Positions 24,705-32,638 of a DNA stretch of 41,897 nt are shown piece after piece. The notes under the pieces were generated by a model that was not told where the DNA came from, ran no database searches, and saw only the letters and a list, made by a program, of their open reading frames with translations. The position numbers and the translations under genes were made by a program. Source of the DNA: Actinomycetes bacterium (lineage in GTDB: Bacteria > Actinomycetota > Acidimicrobiia > Acidimicrobiales > Palsa-688); contig JAKCEB010000002.1 of NCBI GenBank assembly GCA_021838305.1, positions 2,239-44,135 on the forward strand. Reading direction: 5' to 3'. Each line of letters begins with the position of its first letter. Position 1 is the stretch's first letter.

Positions 24705-25424
24705 GTGCCTGACCTGCCGAACGAGTCACCGCGTCTCGGCGCAGGCGAGCCAAATGACGGCCACTCCGATATAGACGAGTCGGCGGGCATTGACGACGTC
24801 GGTCGTGGGAGTCATGCGGTCGTGTCGACGAAGCCAACCCGGCGCCGCCGGCGCGGCAGAGCGCTCATCGAGTGGGGTGCTGTCTTGGCCGTGGCGCTCG
24901 CGGCGGCGCTCGCGATGAGAAGTTTCGTCCTGCAGCCCTTCTTCATCCCGTCCGGTTCGATGGAGCCGACCCTTCACATCGGCGACAAGGTGCTGGTCAA
25001 CAAGCTCAGCTACCACCTGCATCCGGTCCACTTCGGCAACGTCATCGTCTTCAAAAAGCCGGCAGGCGACTTCACGCCGGGTATCACCTACCTGATCAAG
25101 AGAGTTGTCGGCCTCCCCGGCGAGACCCTCAGCTCGGGGCCCAACGGCGAGATCTACGTGAACGGCCGTCTCGCCGCTGAGCCGTGGCTGTCCGCGCAGG
25201 CGAAGGCTGCCCCGGGGCCGCCCATCTGCGACCCGGCGGCGGGCTACTCGCACGTGGACTGCACCGGCAACACGCTTCATCTGCCGGCCAACGAGTACTA
25301 CGTGATGGGCGACAACAGGGGGAACTCCGAGGACTCGCGCTACATCGGGCCGATCTCAGGGAACCTCATCATCGGTGAGGCCTTCGCCATCGTCTGGCCC
25401 ATATCGCAGATCGGCAGTCTGTGA
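24705..25424 (+). CDS. lepB: Signal peptidase I
   Basis: A 239-residue type I signal peptidase that cleaves signal peptides from exported proteins at the outer face of the membrane. A long hydrophilic, Arg-rich cytoplasmic N terminus (TRRRRRGRAL) precedes one membrane helix (about residues 55-75). Catalytic Ser85 is in IPSGSMEPTL and the general-base Lys132 in YLIKRVVGLPGE; box E is GDNRGNSEDSR. Two cysteines in PPICDPAAGYSHVDC could form a disulfide. It sits between pafC and the tat genes, so two parts of protein export are close together here. Confidence 0.95.
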   Translation: MPDLPNESPRLGAGEPNDGHSDIDESAGIDDVGRGSHAVVSTKPTRRRRRGRALIEWGAVLAVALAAALAMRSFVLQPFFIPSGSMEPTLHIGDKVLVNKLSYHLHPVHFGNVIVFKKPAGDFTPGITYLIKRVVGLPGETLSSGPNGEIYVNGRLAAEPWLSAQAKAAPGPPICDPAAGYSHVDCTGNTLHLPANEYYVMGDNRGNSEDSRYIGPISGNLIIGEAFAIVWPISQIGSL

Positions 25425-25464
25425 GAACTCAGGGCTGCAGTTGGTCTCGGCCAGACCGGAGTTC
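25425..25464. terminator. Hairpin between convergent lepB and vapC
   Basis: GAACTC (25425-25430) pairs with GAGTTC (25459-25464), and inside it GGTCT (25443-25447) pairs with AGACC (25453-25457) around a 5-base loop. The hairpin starts one base after the lepB stop and ends six bases before the vapC stop, so it may end both transcripts. There is no T-tract. Confidence 0.35.
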
Positions 25465-25469
25465 GGCGG

Positions 25470-25844
25470 TTAGCAGTCCACGACGCGCACATCCGGGTCC
25501 AAAGCTCGAAGATCGGTTCTATCGGAGCTGATCACCGTTGCGCTGTACCGGCGAGTGGCTAGGACGACAGTGGCGTCGATGACATCGGATGTCCCCGCCG
25601 CAGCGCACAGGAGCCCGGCAGCACGAGCTCCAGAGTCTGTCAAAGGCTCGACGAGGACCTCATGAGCCTTAAGCAGCCGGGCCAGCCGGACCTGCCGGCT
25701 GCTGTCCCTCCATACTTGCCCGACTACTCCCGCAGGTACCACTATGCCCCTTTGCCCCCGACGTGCTACCTCGATGATCGCTGCCGTCGTTCGATCTCCC
25801 CGCTCCATGGCTATAAGCGCCCCAGCGTCGAGGACGACAGTCAA
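25470..25844 (-). CDS. vapC: PIN-domain toxin (VapC family)
   Basis: A 124-residue PIN-domain ribonuclease. Acidic metal-binding residues are visible at D6 (VLDAGALIAM), in GTSDVIDATVVL and in VISSDRTDL. Toxins of this family cut tRNA or rRNA when freed from the antitoxin. Its GTG start overlaps the stop of the antitoxin gene upstream (antitoxin first, minus strand), the normal type II toxin-antitoxin layout. The usual middle glutamate is not obvious (GVVGQVWRD), as in some actinobacterial PIN proteins. Confidence 0.85.
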   Translation of the reverse strand: MTVVLDAGALIAMERGDRTTAAIIEVARRGQRGIVVPAGVVGQVWRDSSRQVRLARLLKAHEVLVEPLTDSGARAAGLLCAAAGTSDVIDATVVLATRRYSATVISSDRTDLRALDPDVRVVDC

Positions 25845-26083
25845 TGTTGTTCAGCTTGCGCCAGTCGCCGCTGTGCCATAGCAAGCTCCTCTTCGCTTAC
25901 CGGCCCTCCGGTGTCTTCGAAGATGGCTGCGAGAACCGACGCAAGATCTTCCCCCTCAACTCGTGCGAGCCCGGCCTCGTTGATCCAGGCGCTTACGGAT
26001 CTTGCCCGTCCCTCTCTGACGTCTCGGCGCGCCCTTTCCGCTACCACACGGTCAAGACTCACAGTAACCTTGGCTACGGTCAT
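25841..26083 (-). CDS. vapB: Antitoxin of the VapC pair (ribbon-helix-helix type)
   Basis: An 80-residue protein. The N-terminal VAKVTVSLDRVVAERAR followed by SVSAWINEAG is a ribbon-helix-helix DNA-binding fold, and the acidic C terminus (GGPVSEEELAMAQRRL) would block the toxin. ATG 26083 has AAGG upstream. It starts only nine bases after the glycerophosphodiesterase stop on the same strand, so the pair may be co-transcribed with that gene as well as self-regulated. Confidence 0.8.
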   Translation of the reverse strand: MTVAKVTVSLDRVVAERARRDVREGRARSVSAWINEAGLARVEGEDLASVLAAIFEDTGGPVSEEELAMAQRRLAQAEQH

Positions 26084-26092
26084 ACTTTTACC

Positions 26093-26818
26093 TTACCAAG
26101 TTTCGGGTGTACCAGGGTCGAGGATCCTCATCATCAGAGCGACGTCGTCGCAGTACAAGGCGTCGACGCCGAAGGCGATCACTTCGGAGAGCCGCCCGGC
26201 GCTTTGCACGTCCCACGCCAGTCCCAAAAGTTCGGCGGCGTGCACCTCTTCGAGTAGCTCCGCGCTCCACTGGGAGCGGTGGAGATTGACGGCATCGATG
26301 CCCGATTCGCGTAGCGAAGCGAGGCGCGGGCGCAGGCCTTCGGTCATCCACGATAGGTTGGTCGACTCGACGAGGCGTGCTTGGGGGACGATCGTCCGCC
26401 ACGCTGCCATGGGACGCCAATCCGACGAACAAAGCCACAGTCGCTCGACCGCACCCGCCTCGCGGGCCGCGGCGACGATCCCGTCCAGAGCCCGGGGGTC
26501 CTTGACGTCGAGGGACAGCTCGAAGCTGTTGCCGCAGGCGGCGTAGAGGTCACCGAGGCTCGGGATGTGTCCGGGCAGGTCTCGTCGTGGGGTCGCAGCG
26601 ATGGAGCGGCGCCTCCAGATCGGGCCGAGCACCCCGTCGTGGTCCAGTACGACCACTCCGTCGCTTGTCAGCCAGGCGTCGCTTTCGAGTCCGGGCGCTC
26701 CAAGGTCGAGGGCTCGCGTGAACGCAGCGATCGTGTTCTCCTTCTCCACGCTGCGCGCCCCGCGGTGGGCGAAACCGAGCGGCCTGTCGCCCCAGGTTCG
26801 GAGCCGATTTGCTGGCAT
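26093..26818 (-). CDS. Glycerophosphodiester phosphodiesterase
   Basis: A 241-residue GDPD-family TIM-barrel enzyme that hydrolyses glycerophosphodiesters from phospholipid turnover to glycerol 3-phosphate and an alcohol. Motifs: FAHRGA, KENTIAAF, LESDAWLTSDGVVVLDHDG (the HR, E-N-T and E-D...H-D active site), and later FELSLDVKD. The frame is open to 26854, but MPANRLRTWGD is preferred because GAGG lies five bases upstream and the extra residues look unrelated. No signal peptide is seen, so it is likely cytoplasmic. It is divergent from the zinc-ribbon gene at 26886. Confidence 0.88.
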   Translation of the reverse strand: MPANRLRTWGDRPLGFAHRGARSVEKENTIAAFTRALDLGAPGLESDAWLTSDGVVVLDHDGVLGPIWRRRSIAATPRRDLPGHIPSLGDLYAACGNSFELSLDVKDPRALDGIVAAAREAGAVERLWLCSSDWRPMAAWRTIVPQARLVESTNLSWMTEGLRPRLASLRESGIDAVNLHRSQWSAELLEEVHAAELLGLAWDVQSAGRLSEVIAFGVDALYCDDVALMMRILDPGTPETW

Positions 26819-26885
26819 CAACACCTCGCATTTGCAATGCCCGGAGCGACTCAAGGAGATCCCGCAGGGCGCCGAAGATACGAGT

Positions 26886-27251
26886 GTGGCCTACACCCGC
26901 TCCCGGCGCCAACAGCGCTTCGCCGTTGTCTGGGCGACCTGTCCCACCTGCGGCGACGTGGAGCTGACCTCGGAGCAGGTCCAGATCCAGACGTGCACTT
27001 CCGACGGGTCGTCAACGTACTCGTTTGTCTGCCCGACGTGTTCGCTCATAGCCAACAAACCGGCCAGTGTGTCCGTCGTGGAGTCCCTCTCAGCGGCCGG
27101 TTCCAGGCTCGTCGCCTGGAACTACCCTGCGGAGCTGGCCGAGACCAAGGTAGGGGCGCCGATCTGCCACAACGATCTTCTCGACTTCCACGCAGCCCTC
27201 GAAACTGACGGCTGGTGGTCCGAGTTGTCGAACGCCCTGCGCGACAGCTAG
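26886..27251 (+). CDS. Small zinc-ribbon protein of unknown function
   Basis: A 121-residue protein with two CPTC knuckles (ATCPTCGDVEL and FVCPTCSLIAN) separated by about 27 residues, a likely zinc ribbon. The rest (SAAGSRLVAWNYPAEL, LLDFHAALETDGWWSEL) is mixed alpha/beta and unrecognised. GTG at 26886 is the likely start; the frame runs further upstream but overlaps the divergent phosphodiesterase. Proteins of this kind occur widely in actinobacteria without an assigned role. Confidence 0.7.
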   Translation: MAYTRSRRQQRFAVVWATCPTCGDVELTSEQVQIQTCTSDGSSTYSFVCPTCSLIANKPASVSVVESLSAAGSRLVAWNYPAELAETKVGAPICHNDLLDFHAALETDGWWSELSNALRDS

Positions 27252-27262
27252 ACCTGCAACGT

Positions 27263-27427
27263 ATGTCGTCTGATTGGCAGTGGGCCGTAGGTCTCGGCGT
27301 AGCAGCCGTTGGTGCGGCAACCGCCGCCTGGGTCGCCGCCCGCCTGCGACGCGACGTGTCGGATCTCCGCCGGGCCACGAGGCCGCTCCGGGCGTCACCG
27401 GAGCGCCGGCGAGCGCCGAGGCGCTAG
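27263..27427 (+). CDS. Small single-pass membrane protein
   Basis: A 54-residue ORF starting 11 bases after the zinc-ribbon gene: MSSDWQWAVGLGVAAVGAAT, then AAWVAARLRR and a basic tail (RASPERRRAPRR). One membrane helix with positive residues inside is predicted. No family is recognised and the start has no clear ribosome site, so confidence is moderate. Confidence 0.45.
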   Translation: MSSDWQWAVGLGVAAVGAATAAWVAARLRRDVSDLRRATRPLRASPERRRAPRR

Positions 27428-27485
27428 TCGTCGGAGGCGTGCCCGAACCGCCTGCCTGGCGCCGGAAATAGCATCTGAACCCGAG

Positions 27486-27491
27486 TAGGAT
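27486..27491 (+). promoter_or_regulatory. -10 box of a probable leaderless tatA promoter
   Basis: TAGGAT followed by six bases (AGCGAC) and the tatA GTG at 27498. This is the exact spacing expected if transcription starts on the GTG; no Shine-Dalgarno is present. Confidence 0.55.
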
Positions 27492-27497
27492 AGCGAC

Positions 27498-27920
27498 GTG
27501 CTCGATCTGAGCCCCGACAAGTTGGTGATGCTCGCCCTCGTGGCATTGGTGGTCCTCGGCCCCAACCGCCTTCCGCAGGCAGCTCGGAGCCTGGGGCGCT
27601 TCGTCGCGAACCTGCGCGCGATGACTGCGACTTTCCACGAGGAAGTCTCGGGAGCGCTCGACTCTACGGGGCTCAACATGTCGGACCTTGCAGAGCTGCG
27701 GCCCGCCGCGATCCGCCGGAACGTCGTGGGGGCCGTCACGGGCCTCATCGAACCAGGAGCGACGGCTAACTCCGCGCCCTCGGCCAACCCCGCCGCAACG
27801 GTTAACCCCGCCGCCGCTGTATCCGCCAACCCGGCCAGCTCGGCCAACACGGTCAGCGCAGTCAACGGTTCACAACCGGCGACTTGGGGCGGCGCGCCCG
27901 ACGACCCGTCTCTGAACTGA
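27498..27920 (+). CDS. tatA: Twin-arginine translocase subunit TatA/TatB family
   Basis: A 140-residue protein with the TatA/Hcf106 layout: a short N-terminal membrane helix (LVMLALVALVVLGPNRLP), a glycine-proline hinge (GP) and an amphipathic helix (QAARSLGRFVANLRAMT). The C-terminal half is Ala/Asn/Pro/Ser-rich (repeats of the type SANPAA), probably disordered. A glutamate follows soon after the amphipathic helix, so TatA and TatB are hard to separate; synteny (pafC-tatA-tatC-helY in mycobacteria) favours TatA. tatC follows after 13 bases. Confidence 0.88.
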   Translation: MLDLSPDKLVMLALVALVVLGPNRLPQAARSLGRFVANLRAMTATFHEEVSGALDSTGLNMSDLAELRPAAIRRNVVGAVTGLIEPGATANSAPSANPAATVNPAAAVSANPASSANTVSAVNGSQPATWGGAPDDPSLN

Positions 27921-27933
27921 TCGGGAGCGGCGT

Positions 27934-28698
27934 GTGACCACAGAGGAGAAATCCGGGGAGACCCGCTCCAAGGAATCGACGATGACGCTCTTCGAGCACC
28001 TCGCCGAGCTACGCAACAGGGTGATAATTGCCCTGATCGCCGTGGTGGCGGGGATGGCCGTCATCTGGTTCTTGTACAACCCGATCATCAAATTCATGCT
28101 CGAGCCGTACACGTCTTTCGCCGCCCGCCACCCCGGGAAGGTTGTGACACCGAACCTGGTGACGTCTAGCCCCCTCGAAGGTTTCACAACCCGGCTCAAG
28201 GTCTGCGGGTACGGCGGGGTCGCTCTCGCCACGCCGGTGATCTTCTGGGAGTTGTGGCGCTTCATCACGCCCGGCCTTCATAAAAATGAGAAGCGCTACA
28301 TCTTCCCGTTCGTCGCCGCAGCTGTCGTCTTGTTCGCGAGCGGCGTCGCAGCCGCCGTGTTCATCTTCCCCAAGGCCCTCAACTGGCTGATCGACGTGAG
28401 CGGCCAGGGCGTCGTGCCGCTGTTCTCGCCGTCGCGGTATTTCACCTTGTACGTGGCCATGGCGGTCGTATTCGGCGCCGTGTTCATGTACCCGCTCATC
28501 CTCGTGTTCCTCGAGATCGCCGGTGTGGTACCGAGCCGCCTTTGGAGGAAGTGGCGCCGGCCCGCGATCGTCGTCATCTGCGCAGTCGCTGCGATCGTCA
28601 CGCCGAGCAGCGATCCTTTCTCCTTCCTCGCGATGGCCGTGCCGATGCTCGTTCTTTACGAGGTTGCGATCATCGTGGGGAGGGCTCTGCACAAGTAG
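27934..28698 (+). CDS. tatC: Twin-arginine translocase subunit TatC
   Basis: A 254-residue six-helix membrane protein that recognises twin-arginine signal peptides of folded exported proteins. The N-terminal FEHLAELRNRV motif is the signal-peptide binding region, and further family segments include LWRFITPGLHKNEKRY and ATPVIFWELW. GTG start at 27934. It is co-directional with tatA and helY, forming the conserved actinobacterial tatAC-helY block. Confidence 0.96.
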   Translation: MTTEEKSGETRSKESTMTLFEHLAELRNRVIIALIAVVAGMAVIWFLYNPIIKFMLEPYTSFAARHPGKVVTPNLVTSSPLEGFTTRLKVCGYGGVALATPVIFWELWRFITPGLHKNEKRYIFPFVAAAVVLFASGVAAAVFIFPKALNWLIDVSGQGVVPLFSPSRYFTLYVAMAVVFGAVFMYPLILVFLEIAGVVPSRLWRKWRRPAIVVICAVAAIVTPSSDPFSFLAMAVPMLVLYEVAIIVGRALHK

Positions 28699-28707
28699 CG
28701 CCCGAAG

Positions 28708-30747
28708 GTGGTGGCCCGCAGCGCCCGAGCGTCCAGAGACGCCTTCGAATCGTCGTTCGACTTTCCCCTCGACGCCTACCAGCTCCGTGCGCTCGACGCC
28801 GTGGACGCCGGCGCCAACGTGGTCGTCTCCTCGCCGACGGGGTCCGGCAAGACAGTCGTGGCTCTTTACGCGATACAACGCTGCGTAGAGCAAGGACGCA
28901 AGGTCTTCTACACGACACCGCTCAAAGCGCTGTCCAACCAGAAGTACCTGGAGCTCGCACGCCGCTTCGGCGTGGAGAGCGTCGGTCTGCTGACCGGCGA
29001 CAACGCCCGCAACGGCGACGCTCCGGTCGTCGTGATGACCACCGAAGTGCTTCGCAACATGATCTACACCTCCTCGCCGTCGCTCGACAATCTCGCCTAC
29101 GTCGTCTTGGACGAAGTTCATTACCTCGCCGACTCGACGAGAGGGCCGGTGTGGGAGGAGGTGATCATCCACCTCGAGGATTCGGTGCGCCTCGTATGCC
29201 TGTCGGCGACCGTGTCCAACCTCGGGGAGCTCTCAGGCTGGATAAAGTCGGTTCGCGGTCCGACGGAAGCAGTTCGAAACGCCGTCCGGCCGGTCAAAGT
29301 CGACGACCTCTACCTCTACGGCGACAGACGATCCGGGGGCCTCGTCGTCGACCCGGTCCTCGTCGAGGGGAAGGCGAACCGGAAGCTGCTCGCCTCGGCT
29401 AGAGGCGAGCCCGAACGGGGACGGACGTTCTCGACGCCGCGGCGACTCGAGGTGATCGACCTTCTGAGGCAAACCGAGATGCTACCGGCGATATTCTTCG
29501 TCTTCTCCCGAGCCGGTTGCGACCGGGCGGTGACGCAATGCGTCCGCTCCGGGGGGCGGCTCACGTCGAGCGCGGAGAGAGCCCGAATAGCTGCGATAGC
29601 CGACCGGCACACGAACCTCTTCGGCGACGAGGACCTGGCGGCGCTCGGTCACTCCGAGTGGCTTTCGGGGCTGCGGGCGGGCTTCGCCGCTCACCACGCC
29701 GGACTGGTCCCCCCATTCAAGGAGGCCGTCGAGGAATGCTTCTCTGAAGGGCTCGTAAAGGTAGTTTTCGCTACCGAAACCCTGTCGCTCGGCATCAACA
29801 TGCCCGCGCGAACAGTCGTGTTGGACTCGCTCACCAAGTTCAACGGGGTTTCGCACCAGGCGCTCACCCCCGGCGAGTACGCCCAGTTGACCGGGCGTGC
29901 AGGCCGGCGCGGTTTGGACTCCGTCGGCTACGCCATCACCTTGAGGTCGCCGTTCGTCGCTTTCGACGCAGTCGCGAAACTCGTCGCTTCGGGGGATCAC
30001 ACGCTCTCGAGCAGTTTTCGTCCCACCTACAACATGGCGCTCAACTTCGTGGACCGCTACAGCCCCATGGAAGCCCACCGCCTGTTGGAGTTGTCGTTCG
30101 CCCAGTATCGCCAGGACTCGGGACGGTCAGGTTCGCGCAGACATCCCGGTAGATCGCTCGCGATCCAGTTCGACTCGATCCTGTCGTTGCTGGAGGACCT
30201 CGGCTATCTAAGCGGATGGTCGCTGACCGTGGATGGGGGGCGCCTTCGCCGTATCTACAGCGAGGCCGATCTGGTTGTATGCGAATGCCTGCGCCTCGGA
30301 CTTTTCGACGGTATCGGCGCCTCCGAGCTTGCTGCAGTCGTCTCGGCGCTCACCTTCGAGGGTCGCTCGAAGTCGGCCGATGCGCCTTTTTTCCCTACGT
30401 CTATCGTCGCCGGGCGAGTCGAAGCGGTATACGATGTCGCCGGCCGACTAGCCGACCGTGAGGTTGCGTTCGGTCTCACCCCGAGCCGGCCGCCTGACGC
30501 CGGCTTCGTCGAGTTCGCCTTCGAGTGGGCCTCGGGCGGCCAACTGGCGAACGTCCTCGACGACGAGACGATGACCGGAGGCGACTTCGTTCGTGCCATG
30601 AGGCAGCTCGTGGACCTTCTCGGCCAGATTGGCGATGTAGCACCGGAACCTTCGACGGCCACGTCCGCCCGGCGAGCGAGAAATGCGCTGATGCGCGGCG
30701 TTGTCGAGGCGTCCTTCAGCCTCCCGGACGTCCCCGCCGGAGCGTGA
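28708..30747 (+). CDS. helY: Ski2/Mtr4-like superfamily 2 RNA helicase HelY, compact form
   Basis: A 679-residue helicase. Motif I SSPTGSGKT (41-49), TTPLKALSNQKY, motif II DEVH (135-138), SATVSNL and the motif VI region YAQLTGRAGRRGLD are all present. The C-terminal part (from LRLGLFDGIGASELAAVVS) resembles the DSHCT domain. Mycobacterial HelY is about 906 residues; the arch/stalk region expected between the helicase core and DSHCT appears to be missing here. GTG at 28708 (a second GTG follows) starts nine bases after tatC. It probably unwinds structured RNA during turnover; the role is inferred from the family. Confidence 0.9.
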   Translation: MVARSARASRDAFESSFDFPLDAYQLRALDAVDAGANVVVSSPTGSGKTVVALYAIQRCVEQGRKVFYTTPLKALSNQKYLELARRFGVESVGLLTGDNARNGDAPVVVMTTEVLRNMIYTSSPSLDNLAYVVLDEVHYLADSTRGPVWEEVIIHLEDSVRLVCLSATVSNLGELSGWIKSVRGPTEAVRNAVRPVKVDDLYLYGDRRSGGLVVDPVLVEGKANRKLLASARGEPERGRTFSTPRRLEVIDLLRQTEMLPAIFFVFSRAGCDRAVTQCVRSGGRLTSSAERARIAAIADRHTNLFGDEDLAALGHSEWLSGLRAGFAAHHAGLVPPFKEAVEECFSEGLVKVVFATETLSLGINMPARTVVLDSLTKFNGVSHQALTPGEYAQLTGRAGRRGLDSVGYAITLRSPFVAFDAVAKLVASGDHTLSSSFRPTYNMALNFVDRYSPMEAHRLLELSFAQYRQDSGRSGSRRHPGRSLAIQFDSILSLLEDLGYLSGWSLTVDGGRLRRIYSEADLVVCECLRLGLFDGIGASELAAVVSALTFEGRSKSADAPFFPTSIVAGRVEAVYDVAGRLADREVAFGLTPSRPPDAGFVEFAFEWASGGQLANVLDDETMTGGDFVRAMRQLVDLLGQIGDVAPEPSTATSARRARNALMRGVVEASFSLPDVPAGA

Positions 30748-30796
30748 CGGGCCTTGCGACCCCGGTTAGATCCCCCTTCTCGGCCTCACGGGCTTC

Positions 30797-30802
30797 TAGT
30801 CT
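30797..30802 (+). promoter_or_regulatory. -10 box of a possible promoter for the ThyX-like gene
   Basis: TAGTCT (TANNNT form) lies nine bases before the ATG at 30812, implying a zero- to two-base leader. No Shine-Dalgarno is seen. Confidence 0.35.
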
Positions 30803-30811
30803 GAACCCGAC

Positions 30812-32470
30812 ATGTTCAAGATCGAGTCAGGCGTCTACACCACTGAGGACTGGTCCGACGACGAAGCAGACATCCTCCGGCGCTACTTCACGAACCTCGA
30901 CAGCCCCGTCTTCGCGCTGGTCAACCTGCCCGAGGTGGTCAAAGGCGCCCTGTTCGCCCGGTACTCCCGATCGTCGAAGAGCCTCCGCCGGCTTTTCCTT
31001 GACGAATTCGTCCGCGACCTCGACATAAGCGGCGACCTCGGAGTCGACGCCACGGTCGGGCTTGCGAGGGCCGAGGAGCTCTACGACCGGGTGTTCTTCG
31101 AGTACGGCGACGATTCGGTAGCCCAGCTCGGCGGTGTGCATCTCGCCTGCGAGCAGGCATCGAACGTGTTGACGAAGGTGCTGGAGCGGGGGCGGCTGAT
31201 GTCGTACATGGAAAAATCGACCCGCTACGTCGCCTACGACAGCCGCCTCAACAACGGCCGCTACCGCTACTACCGCGATCAAGAGATCCTGGAGTCGCCT
31301 TTAGGCGCCCGCTACGTCGGCGACATGGACCGGCTCTTCGACTCCTACGCCGAGCTGCTCAGCGCGATGAGCGTGCACTACGCGGGCCTGTTCCCTAAGG
31401 CGCCCGGGGACTCCGACATCGCGTGGCGCCAGTCTGTGAGAGCGAAGGCTTTCGACGCCGTCCGGGGCATCCTCCCGGCCGGAGCCACGTCAAACCTCGG
31501 CGTGTATGGCAGCGGGCAGGCCTACGAGGCACTGCTCGTGCGGATGCGGGCGGACCCTCTACCTGAGGCTCAGGTCTACGCTGCGATGATCCTTGAGGAA
31601 CTTCGCAAGGTGATCCCCTCCTGGGTGAAACGCGTAGACGTCGCTGACAGGGGGGTCGCTCACGCCGACTACTTGCAGCGCAACTCCGAGTCGATGGAGG
31701 ACCTCGCCGAGGAGTTGTTCGGCTCCGATGGCTACGAGCGGGCGGACGCAACCCAAGTCGATGCCCCCGAAGTCCGCCTCGCCGACTTCGACCCCGACGG
31801 CGAGGCGAAGGTCGTCGCGGCGATGCTCTACCCCTACAGCCACCTCGGAGACGACGCCATAGTCGCCCGGGTGGCGTCGATGTCCGGCGAGGAACGCATG
31901 GACGTCGTACGCCGCTACGTCGGCGACAGAACGAATCGTAGGCACCGCCCGGGGCGTGCCCTAGAGAGGACCGACTACCGTTTCGAGATCGTCTCGGACT
32001 ACGGTGCGTTCCGGGACCTTCAGCGCCACAGACTTTTGAGCGTCGAATGGCAGGGCCTTACCGCAGCCCACGGCTATTCGATGCCGTCGTCGGTGGCTGA
32101 CGCGGGAATGAGCGACATGTTTTCTTCTGCGATGGAGCGCTCGGCGAACTTGTGGGATGCTCTTCGAGGCGACTTCGAGCCCAACCAGGCGGCTTACGCC
32201 GTCGCGCTCGCATACCGGATCCGCTACTCGATGCAGCTCAACGCTCGAGAGGCGATGCACATGATCGAGCTGCGCACCGGCCCTCAAGGCCACCCCGAGT
32301 ACCGCTCTGTGTGCCAGCAGATGCACCAGCAGATCTCGTCGAAAGCCGGCCACAAGGTCCTCGCTGCGATCATGACTTTCGCCGACGGGGCGAACTACGA
32401 GGCGTCCGCGCTGGAAAGGCTCGCCTCGGAGAACAAGGCTGCGCTTCGCAGGGTCGACAGACCGCAGTAG
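30812..32470 (+). CDS. thyX: Double-domain ThyX-like (FAD-dependent thymidylate synthase family) protein
   Basis: A 552-residue protein made of two ThyX-like domains. ThyX makes dTMP from dUMP with FAD, NADPH and methylenetetrahydrofolate; its signature is RHRxxSxNExSxRY. Domain 1 has R126-G-R-L-M-S131-Y-M-E134-K-S136-T-R138-Y139, keeping everything but His (Gly) and Asn (Met). Domain 2 has R405-H406-R407-L-L-S410 but lacks the NExSxRY part; it alone keeps the later LNAREAMHMIELR and PEYRSVCQQM segment. Typical ThyX is 220-260 residues and forms a tetramer with shared active sites, so the fusion may be a pseudo-dimer. Whether it is a thymidylate synthase or a diverged relative is uncertain. 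Confidence 0.8.
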   Translation: MFKIESGVYTTEDWSDDEADILRRYFTNLDSPVFALVNLPEVVKGALFARYSRSSKSLRRLFLDEFVRDLDISGDLGVDATVGLARAEELYDRVFFEYGDDSVAQLGGVHLACEQASNVLTKVLERGRLMSYMEKSTRYVAYDSRLNNGRYRYYRDQEILESPLGARYVGDMDRLFDSYAELLSAMSVHYAGLFPKAPGDSDIAWRQSVRAKAFDAVRGILPAGATSNLGVYGSGQAYEALLVRMRADPLPEAQVYAAMILEELRKVIPSWVKRVDVADRGVAHADYLQRNSESMEDLAEELFGSDGYERADATQVDAPEVRLADFDPDGEAKVVAAMLYPYSHLGDDAIVARVASMSGEERMDVVRRYVGDRTNRRHRPGRALERTDYRFEIVSDYGAFRDLQRHRLLSVEWQGLTAAHGYSMPSSVADAGMSDMFSSAMERSANLWDALRGDFEPNQAAYAVALAYRIRYSMQLNAREAMHMIELRTGPQGHPEYRSVCQQMHQQISSKAGHKVLAAIMTFADGANYEASALERLASENKAALRRVDRPQ

Positions 32471-32474
32471 CTGC

Positions 32475-32516
32475 GCCGGTCGCGGCGGCCGCTCAGCCGG
32501 TCGTGGCGGCCGCTCA
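32475..32516 (+). repeat. 21-bp tandem duplication downstream of the ThyX-like gene
   Basis: Two adjacent 21-base copies (32475-32495 and 32496-32516) differ at one base (C/T at position 9). Each contains the palindrome GCGGCCGC. It starts five bases after the thyX stop. The remainder of 32517-32638 shows no gene. Confidence 0.7.
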
Positions 32517-32638
32517 GCCGTCGCTCTCGCTCCGCCACGGCGGCGTCAGCGCCTCCGAAATTAAAGAAATTCGGGTTGAAAACCGAAAGACGTTCTATCC
32601 AGGTCGCCTGCGGCGGGAGAACGGAGGTCGATCCCCGA

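Noticed and set aside
25470-26083. Recent duplication of one VapC system (25.5 kb and 40.2 kb).
   Set aside because: The two PIN proteins share only family motifs and have different antitoxin types (ribbon-helix-helix versus Phd/YefM).
28009-29172. 387-codon minus-strand frame.
   Set aside because: Antisense to tatC and helY with His/Arg/Asp-rich shadow composition.
32517-32638. Cyclic-di-AMP (ydaO-type) riboswitch upstream of the LysM gene, a common arrangement in actinobacteria.
   Set aside because: I could not find the conserved sequence blocks of that riboswitch in this stretch.
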